Source of the DNA: Azadirachta indica
Lineage: Eukaryota; Streptophyta; Magnoliopsida; Sapindales; Meliaceae
Assembly (NCBI GenBank): GCA_022749755.1
Contig: CM040447.1
Coordinates: forward strand, 97,682 to 161,681
Reading direction: 5' to 3'
Length of the DNA stretch: 64,000 nt
Below, piece after piece: positions 34,999 through 47,742 of the stretch. A program made the translations under genes and the position numbers. Each line of letters begins with the position of its first letter. The stretch's first letter is position 1. The notes beneath the pieces are model-generated. The model had not been told where the DNA came from. It ran no database searches and saw only the letters and a program-made list of their open reading frames with translations.

Positions 34999-37900
34999 AT
35001 GAAGTTTTTCTTTTGCCAGTTCTTGCTGTTAGTTAACTTTTCCGTATCTTTTCATACTGTCTTTGCTTTGAATGGTGATGGGGTTGTTTTGTTGTCGCTA
35101 CTGAGGCATTGGAAACCTGTGCCTCCTTCCGTAGTCTCGAGCTGGAAGAGTGCGGATTCTGTTCCCTGTAAATGGCTAGGAATAGAGTGCGATGATTCTT
35201 ACAATGTGGTCTCCCTTAATCTCTCAAGTTATGGAATTTCTGGTCAGCTTGGACCTGAAATTGGTCACTTGAGACAATTGCAGACCATTGATTTGAGTTT
35301 TAATAGTTTGTCTGGTAATATCCCACTACAATTAGGCAATTGTAGTCTTCTTGAGTACTTGGATTTTTCTTCAAATGGGTTTACAGGAGAAATACCTGTT
35401 GGTTTGAAGAACTTGCAAAATTTGCAGTTCTTGAACTTGTATAATAATTCATTAGATGGTGAAATACACGTATCGCTGTTTCAAATTCCGGGTTTGCAAT
35501 ATGTGTATCTGAACCTTAACAATTTTAGCGGTTCAATTCCTGGGAACGTTTGTGAGATGGGTGAGCTTGTGGCTTTATGGTTACATGATAACAGTTTATC
35601 AGGTACTATTCCAGAGTCTATTGGGAATTGTAGTAAAATGGAAGATATCTATTTAGGTGGAAACAAACTGGTGGGATTTTTGCCTGAGAGTCTAAACAAT
35701 CTTGAAAACCTTGTTTACTTAGATGTCAGTAATAATAGTCTGGAGGGTAGCATCACTTTCGTTTCTGAAAAATGCAAGAATTTGACTTTTTTGGATTTGT
35801 CATATAATAGTTTTAGTGGTGGGATTCCACCAAGTTTGGGCAACTGTGGTAGCTTAACAACTCTAACCATTGTGAGTAGCAACATAACAGGCAGTATCCC
35901 GTCTTCCCTGGGCCAATTAGATATGCTTTTGAGTCTTGACCTTTCAGAAAATTATTTATCCGGGAAAATTCCACCTGAACTAGGCATGTGTAAGTCCTTG
36001 ACAACCTTACACTTGTATACAAACCAACTCCAAGGTGAAATTCCAGAGGAACTGGGGATGCTTAGTAATTTACAGGATCTTGAACTTTTTGAAAACCAGT
36101 TAACTGGTGAGATTCCAGTTAGCATTTGGAGGCTTGCTAGCCTTGAGTATCTTCTTCTGTATAATAACAGTCTTTCTGGGAAGTTACCTTCAGAGATGAC
36201 TGAACTGAAACAACTGAAAAACATTTCATTGTACAACAATCAATTCTTTGGGTTCATACCTCAAAATCTGGGAATCAATAGCAGCCTAGTGCAGCTAGAT
36301 TTTATTAACAACAACTTCACTGGAGAAATTCCACCAAATCTTTGTTTTGGAAAGCAGTTAAGAGTTCTGAATATGGGTATGAATCAATTTAGTGGAAGCA
36401 TTCCTTCTTTTGTCGGGAGCTGTCTGACTCTTTGGAGAGTTATCCTCAAACAGAATAAACTCTCAGGGTTTCTTCCAGAATTTTCCCAGAATCAAATCCT
36501 TTCCTGGTTGGATATCAGCAGAAATAGCATCATAGGAGCAATTCCATCCAGCATGGGGAACTTGACTAATATCACTTCTATTGACTTGTCTGGGAATAAG
36601 CTTTCAGGGCCTATTCCTCGAGAGCTTGGAAATCTTGTAAACATTGTGAGTTTGAACCTTTCACGCAATCATTTGGAAGGTTCTTTGCCTTCTCAGTTAT
36701 CAAGTTGTGAGAACTTACAAGATTTTGATGTGGCATTCAATTTACTGAATGGTTCAATTCCATCAAGTTTGAGGAGGTGGAAAAGTCTCTCCATTTTAGT
36801 TTTAAGTCAAAATCATTTTACTGGTGGCATTCCATCCTTCTTGTCAGAATTTGAAAAGCTTTTACAGCTAGAACTGGGTGGTAATCAGTTGGGAGGAGAG
36901 ATTCCCTCATCAATCGGAGCATTGCAGCAACTGAGTTATGTTTTGAATCTCAGCAATAATGGGTTGAATGGTCAAATTCCTTCAGAGCTGGGCAGTTGAT
37001 CAAGCTAGAACGTCTGGATATATCTAACAACAGTCTGACAGGCACTTTAGCTCCCCTAGGTAAAATGGACTCACTAGTGGAGGTCAATGTTTCATATAAT
37101 TCCTTCACAGGTCCAATACCAGAATCACTTCTTAACTTGCTCAAGTCAAATCCATCATCATTTCTTGGAAATCCTAGTCTCTGTGTCAATTGTTTTTCAT
37201 CCAGTGGCTTAACTTGTGCTGGAAACAGTGCTCTGAAGCCTTGTGATAATCACTCAAGCCGTCAAAGAGGCCTTGGTAATGTCAAAATTGTTGCAATAGC
37301 TCTCGGATCCTCACTTTTTATTGTTTTGGTGATCCTTGGAGTAGCTTGTTTGTGTCTGGTCCGCAAAAGATCGAAGCAAGAAGTTGAGATCCCCGGTCAA
37401 GAGGGCTCGTCTTCCCTCCTCAAGAAAGTGATGGAAGCTACTGATAATCTGAGTGACAGGTATATTATTGGAAGAGGAGCTCATGGAGTTGTTTATAAGG
37501 CCTCATTGGCTATGAACAAAGTTTTTGCTGTTAAGAAGCTTGTTTTCAGAGGGCATAAAGGAGGAAGCCTGAGTATGATACGAGAAATTCAGACTGTTGG
37601 GAAAGTTAAGCACCGGAATCTGGTAAAATTGGAAGACTTTTGGTTGTTGAAGGATTGTGGTATAATCTTGTACAGGTTCATGGAAAATGGTAGTCTTCAT
37701 GATCTTCTACACATGATCAAGCCACCGCCAGTATTAGAATGGAACGTCCGCTACAAGATAGCAGTTGGAACTGCCCATGGATTATCATATCTTCATTATG
37801 ACTGTGATCCCGCTATAGTACACCGAGATATCAAACCAGAGAATATACTTTTAGACTCTGATATGGAGCCTCATATCTCTGACTTTGGTATCGCAAAGCT

Positions 37901-38408
37901 CTTGGATCAGTCTCCATCTTCAATGCCATCCATCTCAGTTGCAGGGACAATCGGTTACATTGCACCAGGTAATGCTTCGACCCTTAACTAGAGTTTCTAC
38001 ATTTAAATTTACTCTATATTCATATCTTTTAACATTGGTTGTTGATGATCTTCAACAGAAAATGCATTTACGACGACAAAGAGCAAGGAGTCTGATGTGT
38101 ATAGTTATGGGGTGGTTCTACTTGAATTGATAACCAGAAAGAAGGTATTGGATCCATCATTCATGGGCAAAACAGATATCGTGGGGTGGGTTCGATCCGA
38201 ATGGAGCAGCGCAGAAGAAATCAATCATATTGTTGACTCAAGTCTTGTTGAGGAATTTCTGGATTCAAGTATTAGGGATCAAGTAATTGATGTGCTCTCG
38301 GTGGCTTTGAGATGTACTGAGAAGGAGCCGAGCAACAGACCCAACATGAGAGATGTTGTCAAGCAGTTATTAGATACAAATGTTCCAATAACAAGCAAAC
38401 GCAGATAA
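34999..38408 (+). CDS. PEPR-like LRR receptor kinase, array copy F (one frameshift)
   Basis: A plasma-membrane receptor kinase of the PEPR1/PEPR2 type; in Arabidopsis these bind Pep danger peptides and signal immunity with BAK1. Exon 1 is 34999-37968, the intron 37969-38058 (GT-AG, 90 nt, splitting the APE motif), exon 2 38059-38408. Visible parts: signal peptide to about residue 24, N-cap CKWLGIEC, roughly 25 LRRs, a membrane helix (37288-37365), glycine loop GRGAHGVVY (37470), catalytic Lys (37533), HRD (37821), DFG (37881) and APENAF across the intron. A restored length of about 1106 residues suits the family. One base is missing at 36991-36996 compared with copy C, so translation as written stops at TGA 36997 after 666 residues, with LRRs only. 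This is either an assembly error or a recent null allele. Confidence 0.85.
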
Positions 38409-38902
38409 CATGTTTTTTGTTTTTGTGCTTACTTTGTATGTTGTAGTCAATAACCTTACAATTTTGATGGAATAAGAAAATTATGTCTCTTCTACTCATG
38501 AAAATTAAGAACGAGAAGATGTTTTAAAGGAAATTAGAATTTCGAGTATAAATGGGCTACAAACTCCAAACATAATTGTCAAAGAATGGTACAAATTCTC
38601 ATACATGAATTGATAAAGCAATGATCATTTACAAACGAAAATACCCATCAAAGAAAAGAATAAACTCAACTTTAGAATAAAAATAATTCCTATTTTTGTG
38701 ATCATACAGAACATCAACCTACATAAACATAGGGTGATGCTATACAATTTGAAACGGGATAGGGAAAAGAAGAAAAAGAATTAATGCCTAAACCAGTAGG
38801 GAAGATCTAAAGACAAAAGAAGTCTTATTATGAATACAATGACTTGCTTGCAAGTCCACGATGGAATGTTGGCAGTTTAATATACAGAGAAATGTACATG
38901 CA
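38409..38902. other. Convergent 3' region between copy F and EXO84B
   Basis: About 490 bases separate two stop codons on opposite strands. It should hold both 3' UTRs. AATAAG-type signals for copy F lie near 38470. No further gene is seen. Confidence 0.6.
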
Positions 38903-41900
38903 TCAGGAACTCCCGTGGGATCTAACTGACGAAATTGATTGAGCTGAGACTGAGGCAGTTGGGCTGTTAAGTTCACGGTCACCATCGATTGCTTTTGGCT
39001 TTCCACTTAATCTTTCTATTGCTTCTTGACAAATGTCATTAAACCAGTCATCTTCGGGCAGCACACTGAGAGCAAAAACAATATCTCAGCTTTAAAATGC
39101 CAAAGGTTCCAATACTACATGGCTAAACAAATGAAAATGTGCATGCATGCCTCTTCAAAATCGCTGAGTAGCAGTTTCCCAAAGTTTAAACAATTTGATT
39201 TATCCCGTGCTTACCTATTAGGATCCATGCCTGTCGCAGCAAATGCTGCCATCGCTTTAGATATTATTTCATTAACAACTCGATGCAAATTCCGTGACAA
39301 AAACCGACCTTGGGAAGCAAAGCATATCACAAACTTCATATCCAAGTAGAACTGCACAGAGACAAGGTAAATACGTTATTCTAATACCTCAAATATACCC
39401 AATAAACCTGCAGAAACAGGACACAGAACAATGCCATATCTACGTACTTGCTGTAGACCGAGAGGACCTAGGGCTTGGCCCTTCTTCAATATCATCCCAA
39501 AAGCTTTGGTCTTCTGAAAGCCACAAGATGACAGTTTCTGTCAATCTCATCAATAACAATGTGGCAAACCTTCCCCTCCCCACAAACATATCTGCTGCTA
39601 TACTAGACATCCTGTTTAGTTTTTCATAAAGTACCTGCATTCCAGCAACATAACTCAGAACTCCCAAGAAAAAAATAATAATGATAATAAAAGGGGTCAA
39701 GACCCAATATTTGTGTATCATTAAATTAAAAATTAAAGCAAAATTTAAAAGGTTTTTCTATCAAATTATCTCTCTAAAACTCACAGATGATAAACAACTT
39801 AAGCTTCCCCTTGAGTTTCCTTTCGGCTGGCAACTGAAAAATTAGTTCTAGTCTATTCAATTTCAACTTCTTTTTTCTAATCTAATCAAATCTATTCCGA
39901 CAAGGATAACCATTTCAAACTATATATCAAATTGCAAAAAATTCCTCAAAAAGACCAAGTATGATGATATTATCTTGAAAATGAAAATACTGCCGCAATT
40001 CCAAATCCTACAGCTTTTGGAAACTTCAAAAAAAGGTAGGGTTCCACAGACAGTCAAGAGGAACAACAATGCTCATTTAAATAGAATATGCAGTAGCAGT
40101 TACAACCATGCTTTTCCCTCCCCAGAAAGACATACGAAATAGACAAGCAGCAAGTCAGTTACAAATAGGTTCCAAGAGTTATAAATACATTTACCTAGTA
40201 TGAGTTTCAACATCAATGGCAAAGTTGTCATTTTCTTCTCTGATAAGAATTGTATTAAGATGTCTAGAATTCTATTAACATCTAAGTAATCAAGAACTGG
40301 AGATTTCAGAAAAACTGATTGCAAAAATATCATGCAGTTAAAAACTTCAACTGTTTTATTCATACTTATTTATCATTGTGAAAGGCAGTGAAAGAGAAAA
40401 TATCAAAAGAGTTATAAAGACTTGGAAAACAAACAAGATAAAAAATATTACGCTCAAATGAATGTTTATATTATAATATACACTCCACCTGATCAGTTCT
40501 CATCTACAATTTCAAGAATTTATGAGTACCGAAAAGCACAATAATATAAAACTTAAAAATGAGTTACCAAAACTGAAAACTTACCTGGAATATTGGAGAT
40601 GGAAACCATTCCAACTCATCCACATTTCCGTCTTTGTTTAAATACATTTCTGCACTGAGATGGCTATCACCATCTTCTGTAAAAATGAGATCCAGAGCAT
40701 GCTGTCGACAGAAAGAATCTTTTAACCTATCAACTGAGATCACAAGCCGCCTCTTCCATTCTCGTTGCTCGGGATTACGGTTATGCCTATCAGAAGGTCT
40801 TGTACGAGTATCATCCTTGTAATTAGCCTGATGTGTAGGAGAGACTTTCATAGCCGCACGTGGTAGCAGCTCATCTGCTAATAATGATGCATTTGCCAGC
40901 AATGCAATCTGCTGAGCTTCAGTCTCAGCCATACGCACAATTTTATTTCCAGAACCTTCAAAATTTGCCTCTTCTTCCATTGATCCAGGTAATGCCTTAA
41001 TGAGCATGTTCACATATGAGTTAAATACTTGGAATAGACCTTCTAACATTTGACCTCCCAATTGCATACTTAAAAGCGGTGCTACATCTTCGAAGAAGTC
41101 CTACAAAAGCATATCAAGCATTCATCAAGGGTGACACACAGTTAAACTACCACTAATTAAAAGATAAACTCTTATGAAGGATATTGCAATGTGTGGCCAG
41201 TATGCATGCACCATTTAAGGAATAAATATTTTAGCCCTTTAACATTGTAAAGACCAAACAAATAATGCATTATCTTTATTAACATTTTCCAACTAAGATT
41301 ACACTGAAACAGGGCACTTTCAACTGCCATGCCAAGAAAGCAATATATCAGACAGAAGATACAAATAAACCATATTTCAGCCAAGGGGAAACAAAAGGCC
41401 AAAAGTGCATAAAAAATTCTAAATTGAGATTATTTTAACCTTGTACTACTATCAAGCACATGATAAACTATTGATCTGAATCTAGCACACATCTGGCACA
41501 TTTTTGAGCCGTGTAGCATATACTAAACAACGAAAAGATGATTCATGAAAGAACAAAATCAAGTTGCAACGTACACATTATGAACATTCAGGTGCAGATA
41601 GACAAAAACAAATAGAGAAGAAGGGAGAGAAGAACAATCAATATAGATTCTATCTTTTATGATAAGCAAAATTTTCACCTGGACCATTAAATTGAATCTA
41701 TGAGCACTACTTGTGAGTTTGTGTTGAAATGCCATTGTACTGCCATGGGATGTACTGGAAGACCGGCCAGATAGACGAGTACCCGTAGGAGGGTAGGTGA
41801 GTACCCAATCATCAGCAGCAGCCAAAGCAGCAGTGCTCTCCTCAATTCGTTTTAGATTAGCATCTAATGCTTGTTCAACACTTGACCTAAAGAGTTTTAA

Positions 41901-43646
41901 GAGCACAGGACAAAGTGCCAAGCCACGAGCTTCTAATAGAGAACAATGACCTAAAGCTATCTGAACACACTCTGCAGCAGCTCTTAGACCACCAGCAGCT
42001 GCCGAAGAAGCTAATGCATGTCTTTTTACAAGAAGAGCAAAAGCCTCAGTCTGCTTTGTAGCCCACATCACAAGCTCAGAAGTATAAGCAGGTTCCTTAC
42101 CAAATATAGCCAATGAATCACTAGCAGCTTGAGCAATAGCAGAGAACACCAACTGTGAGAGAGCAGCAGTATATGCTCCTCCATATGAGGTGCTTGATGG
42201 ACGAAGGCTTTGCATGTTATACTGATATCTTTGATAATGTGCATTGAGTAGCAAATTATGAGCACGAGGGCCATCCCCTAACTTTTTAAGAGCTGATATA
42301 GCTGCACGAAGTTCACTGCCACGGGTAGAAGGTTGACAAGCAGCTTCAGCAAGCTGGTCAGCTAACTTTTGCCTGTGCTCAGTGAGAGCATTATCTAGAG
42401 ATGTAAGCAAGGCAGGGTCCAAAGTTTTTGTTTCTTTTGCTTCAGCAGCTAAACGTTCTCCTTCATCAAGGACTGCCAGAGCTTCATCAATTCTCCTCTC
42501 AGCTAACATAACATCAAGGAGATCAGGGAATTCAATCGACCATTTCTCCAGCTCTGAAGGTTCTTTATTTTCCAAATTTAGCAAATCATTTTTTGAAACA
42601 GAAGCTTCTGAATCCTTTAATGAATCAATGCGAACTCCTTCAGCTAAACCATGAATTAAAGTAGCCTGAGTAGATAACAGATTTCTGATGGACGAGAGCT
42701 CCCCCTCTAAATCAGATATCTCTTTTGACGTGCTGTAAGATAAACACATCTCTTAAAATCAAAAACAGAAAGTAATTAATAGCGAATCATTTTTGTAGAA
42801 CAAAAAAGAAAAAGGATCAATTATGTACATGCAACTAACCCCAACAGCATAACAAGCCATAAACATGAATTTATTTTAACAAGAAGAATAACTTCACAAA
42901 TTTTACAGAACTTCAAAATAGGATTCAAAAAAACTGTAAGGAAAGCTTATATTGATCTTCACAATTTCAAATAAGCTTTCCAAAGAATTTCAAAACGATA
43001 GAGGACCATCATGTATTTTCACTAACCTCTTTGGAAGTCTATAAAAATTTACCCTTAATACAAATAGTGGAAAGAAAAGATTTCATTAGCTTTGCAACAA
43101 GAATAATATCATCATTCTCTAACAATGTTCACACAAAAGCTAACTTTGTAATTGAGTAAATGCGCAAAAGGGTAGGCCTAATTCTCTTTCTTAGAATTCA
43201 TCCTGTCTTCTTAAAATAGAGAAAGGATCATTTGAAACTAAATTTCCACGCAAGAGCTAAGAAATTAAAAGAATTTGCAACAACATCTACAGAAAATAAA
43301 TTAAAACTGACCGAATAAAGGCAGCATAATTAGCGTAAACACTTTTACGCATTTCTTCAGCAGAAGCTCTCTTCAAATCCAGAAGATACGAACATAATTG
43401 CCTAATTTCCTATTTCAAATTAAACCAAAAAAATTAAAAAAAACGAAATTTTATTTATTTATTTTTTTCTTTTGAATAACAAGCAGATAAAAGACGAACC
43501 TTTTCATTGAGTGAACACCTAGACTTTACATAAACATCAGCATCGAACCTATCCGCCTTGAACAAGTTCAATCCTTCCTCGATCTTCGCGCCGCCATTCT
43601 CCTTCACCGGCGCCGCTCGCGAGCGAGCCGTCTTAACCGATGACAT
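38903..43646 (-). CDS. Exocyst complex component EXO84B (apparent 2-nt deletion in exon 5)
   Basis: EXO84 is one of eight exocyst subunits tethering secretory vesicles to the plasma membrane; plant EXO84B acts in polar secretion and cytokinesis. Seven exons on the minus strand: 43646-43500, 43409-43312, 42732-41679, 41100-40585, 39634-39448, 39351-39215, 39065-38903, all GT-AG. Landmarks: FKADRFDADVYVKSRCSLNEK at the N-terminus, TSKEISDLEGELSSIRNLL at the exon 2-3 junction (the Vps51/Exo84 N-terminal helix), the Ala-rich middle helices of exon 3, and the C-terminal LPEDDWFNDIC in exon 7. Expected length is about 767 residues. Exon 5 is 187 nt where a multiple of 3 is needed: near 39470-39482, a reading frame matching GPLGLQQ appears only after a shift. 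As written, the last ~110 residues are lost. Confidence 0.92.
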
Positions 43647-43900
43647 GATGTAGATGATGAAATTAACGGATCGGATTGAATGTCAAGATCAGAATTGACG
43701 ATAGATCTGAGGGACGATGGAGGAAGAGAGAGAGAGAGAGAGAGAGATTGTTGGTGGGGGAAGATTACAGAGGAGTTGTTGGTGGCGATAGCCAGCACGA
43801 CTCTTGTCTTCAAAGAACAATTTTCATTTTCATTTTCTTTTCTTTTCTTTTCTTTTCTTTTCTTTCCTTTCCTTTCCTTTGCCTTTTTCTCTTTTCTCGA
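43647..43900 (-). promoter_or_regulatory. 5' UTR and promoter of EXO84B, with GA and GAAAA repeats
   Basis: Upstream of the ATG (minus strand) is a CT-repeat tract (GA on the plus strand, about 43726-43747). A run of TTTTC pentamers follows at about 43830-43880 (plus strand). GA/CT repeats are common in plant 5' leaders. No clear TATA element is seen. Confidence 0.5.
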
Positions 43901-45929
43901 GCGAAAATTTTTACTGTGTCTGTTTGGCTGATTTTTGACTGCGATTTACGACCAGTTGACAGTGGTAACTTGTAAAAAACTCGTTATTTGCTATTCTTTT
44001 ACCTTCTTTATCTATTTATTTATTTGAAATAATAAATAAGATAATCCATGTGGGTCCCTATATTCTCATGATTTTTCGTATAAGACATATGTTTCCCATT
44101 TATATTAAATAGGTCCCTGACTTGGTGACTTGACTTCATTGAAATGAATAAAATACCCTTTAATGTTGTGTTAAAATTTTAGCTGGTAACCAATATACTA
44201 TGTAAATGACACCTATCCAATCTATCATACCATACACACTTTCACTTTATTTATTTATTTATTCATTTTATATTAAGTATAATTTACTAATTTTATAATT
44301 GGATAATTATCAAAAATTAAGAGTTGAAATAAATAAATTTTTAATATTATTCGCAGAATTTTGTATTTAATTTGGATAAAATTTATTTTTATTTAAAAAA
44401 AAAAATTACCAACAATAAAGATAATTATAATAATCAAATTTACTTGACAATGTAACGTGATGCAATAATTATAAAAACAAGGATTATTTTCAATCGAGTT
44501 TTATATTTATTATCACACCAAGACAACCTTAGGCTACGTAAAGCAGTGCTAAGCCTACCTTCATCACACAAGGCGGCATTCTCGCTGCCTTGGTCACGCA
44601 GTGGCGGTGTGCAAGCCAGCTTTTGCCTCCGCTGCCACCACCTTGTAGATCTAAGGGCAAAAGAGTTATTTTCTACAACTTTGTTAAACTTAATGACAAT
44701 TTGCACTTAAGCGGGGGTTGAGTGTTGAGTTTTATTAAAATCAGTTTATATTTGATATATATTAATAAATATAGGGGCATGGTAAAAAATAACTCTAAAA
44801 GTAACGTGGGACTGAACTTTTATAAATTTCATAGCTTTTTAAACTCATTTGTTATATTCTTTAACTCTTTTTTTATAATTTTTAACTTTTTTTGTCATAA
44901 TTTTTAATTTACAGAAAATAAAACGGCCGGAAAGTTGGAGTTTGGAATGAAAGAGAAGTATATTACAACATTGCAGTTAACAAAATTTCAAAGATGTCCG
45001 ATATCTATATATTTTCTGTAGCATGGCTTATAATATAAAAAAATCAAACCTTAATTTAAAATTAGTGAGCCCAATTCACTTAATTCCGTCATCCTACACT
45101 TTATATATATAAACAAAACAAATTCAAGTGTTTATTCTTTTCTATTTATTATTTAATTCTCTTCAACCAAACCACAAAGTTGAAGCAAATATTTACAATT
45201 TATTTTGACAAGATAAAATCAATTGTTTGCATGATCGTTGAGCCAAGAATTAAATACCATTTCATAATTGAAGAAATCGAGCTGGCTCACATTTAATAAA
45301 TACCAAACTTTTTTCATTTTTTCACATTAAAAGCAAATTGATTTATTACAAAAATGAAAGTTCGATTGGTATGCTAAAACTCAATTTTAATAAAGCATCT
45401 TTACTACTAAATACCACATCACATCATAACAATTTTAATTTCAATAGAAGTTATTAAACCAATCACTAATATGAACTAATTTCATGTAAGATAAGATAGT
45501 ATATTGATATTAAATGCAAATCAAATTTAATCCAAAAAATATTATAAATTGTGAAATTTATATCATAATATTTTTTAATTCTTTGATAATGAATCATCAA
45601 TTCAATTCTTAATATACTTTGAATTTATTAAAAATTCTATTTTCTATTTTTTTTTTAATTTATGAACATTCTTATTTAGATTGAACGTTTCTTTTTTTTT
45701 TTTTTAATCTTAAAATATATAGAAAGTAGTTATTATTTAAAATATTTCTTAAAATCCAAACTAGAAAAGTGTTTATTAATAAGCTAAATTTTAATTGAGA
45801 CTACACTCAATTTTTTAGGTAAAAACAGCTCAATTTTTACTAACATTTGACATTTTAGTGAAGATATTCAACTTAGCTTATAAGCCACAACACTTCAATC
45901 ATAAACATATTTTAGCAAAAGATTAATAT
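43901..45929. other. Intergenic, AT-rich
   Basis: No supported gene. A GC-richer island at about 44530-44640 has a minus-strand frame of 88 codons (44440-44706) rich in Arg, Leu and Cys. It resembles no family I know and may be a TE scrap. A TTATATATATAAAC element lies near 45100. Confidence 0.5.
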
Positions 45930-46270
45930 AACGTTTATTTTTTATTAAAAACTTTGAAAGGCAAAAATTTTAATATAATTGATTATTAATAAATAGTATT
46001 CTTCTTTATCTAAGATATAAAAATAAGTATCAAATTCTTTTTAACAATAAATAATTTTAAAATAAATATTTTTACCTTAGTACCCTTATAAATTTTAAAT
46101 GCTAAATACATAATAAAGCATCTAAAAAAAACTAAAATTATTTGGCTTATGCACGTAAAAAATATATATGTTAATGTAAATTTGGTTATAGTTTATACGC
46201 GCTATTATGTGAAAAGTGCATACATTTGTACATATATACATACAAACATACACACACACATATATATATA
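45930..46270. repeat. Duplicated 3' flank of the truncated PMEI copy
   Basis: Homologous to 48940-49260, which lies on the same side of the intact PMEI gene. Shared blocks are GATAAATAATTTTAAAAT-type sequence, CATAATAAAGCATCT, ATATGTTAATGT-AATTTGG and CTATTATGTGAAAA. It shows that the PMEI duplication carried about 1 kb of downstream DNA. Confidence 0.65.
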
Positions 46271-46920
46271 TATACTTATGTAAATAATTGGATTTATACA
46301 TTTTTAACTATTGAGATTAAATATAATATATGTATTAATTATAATATATTAATTATACATTAATTACATAATTAATTTAATCTGAAACGTGTAGGATATT
46401 TAATGATATAAATATATGTATAAAAATATAAAATTGTCGATCAATCCCTTATATATATATAAGTGTGTGTAAATATAAAAAGGCGAATCAACAATATCAT
46501 ATTTTTACATTAATTGTTGAACATTAGATCTAATCACTTTCAATGGTGGAAATTAAATTTGACCTATATAATTAATATATAATTAATGAATCATAATTTA
46601 TATACATATTAAATTCAATTTTAACCATAAAAAGTGTTTAAATTTAATGGTTTACAAAATAGTGTAAAAATATGTGCAGATTTATTAGGATACTGAGTAT
46701 ATATATGTATATAATATTATATGCTGAAAATATATATATATAAATTAAAATAAAAGTAGAAAATATTATGCATGCACCAAAAAACAAAACATATATATTT
46801 AAAAACAACAAAAAATCATAAGTTTTATATGGGTATAATAAATACGAAACTGCAGGCCAGCTAGTTGATAAACAACATCAATATCAATAGCAATAATACT
46901 CTTGATTACTGTTAGTGAAT
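46271..46920. other. AT-rich spacer with TA microsatellites
   Basis: Contains several TATA runs (46258-46275, 46447-46460, 46728-46742). No gene is seen. Confidence 0.5.
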
Positions 46921-46924
46921 CTTA

Positions 46925-47228
46925 TATTATTATCAACCCTTTAACATATCATTTATAGATAAAATTAACGCTGCTAAATTAAGAGTCCTTTGATTAGTAT
47001 TAGCAATGGGTGTTATAATTATAGGTTGACTACACCAATAATTATTTTCACAATCTATAATCAATTTCTTAGCATCATTAACCCAATTGTCCACATCGTT
47101 ATAATCCCACTATCAGAAGATATAAGAGCCCCTTGAAACTTGCTGTAAGCAGCATCATAATTGAATTCACAAACTCCGAGTCTTTGTTGCCCAACTAAAT
47201 CCTTGATACCTGTAATGTTCCGGATTTT
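46925..47228 (-). pseudogene. 5'-truncated PMEI-family pseudogene
   Basis: On the minus strand it matches residues of about 85 to 180 of the PMEI genes at 49714 and 53035: KDLVGQQRLGVCEFNYDAAYSKFQGAL is readable as separate pieces, the third conserved Cys is present, then a frameshift after the SSD position. The C-terminal segment NTNQRTLNLAALILSINDML survives only in altered form (46935-47000). The signal peptide and first two cysteines are absent; the sequence past 47228 is unrelated. A truncated, dead copy. Confidence 0.8.
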
Positions 47229-47597
47229 TATTTCAAACGGAATACATATATGTTGGGTATATTGATTTTATATTACATGAGAATATAAAACTTTAAAATT
47301 TATAAGGTAAATATATTTATTTTATTTTTATTTTCAAGAGATTTTATTTGGACGAATATGTTCTAATTTAAAAAAAATAAAATTATTGGATAATATAAAT
47401 TTTGTTATGAGTGAAAAGTATAAAAAGAGAAATTAAAGGATTTGATTGAAATTTAAAAAAGCCGGTGTCATTTAATTTGAACTGATTTAGGATGTTATCA
47501 CTGAGCAGCATGTATATACATGATAGGTGTTGTAAAATATTTATATATATATAATAAATAAAAAGGAATGATTTATGGCGGTAGTAACTTATATAAA

Positions 47598-47629
<32 letters not shown>

Positions 47630-47742
47630 CCAATGATTAATAGGAAAGAAAAGGAAAGGAAGGAAAAAAAGGCAGGTTTGGTTTGAAATTATAACTTCAA
47701 TGTAATTTTAATTTTAAATATTAGTATATTATTTTATTTAGT
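47229..47742. other. AT-rich spacer
   Basis: No gene is seen. A (TG)n-(TA)n microsatellite lies at 47600-47628. Confidence 0.5.

Noticed and set aside
41559..42749. A 396-codon single-exon gene with the C-terminal end after LMVQ
   Set aside because: The tail past 41679 is intron read-through; the frame is exon 3 of EXO84B.
44440..44706. 88-codon minus-strand frame in a GC-richer island
   Set aside because: No recognisable family, no start context or splice partner; more likely a TE scrap.
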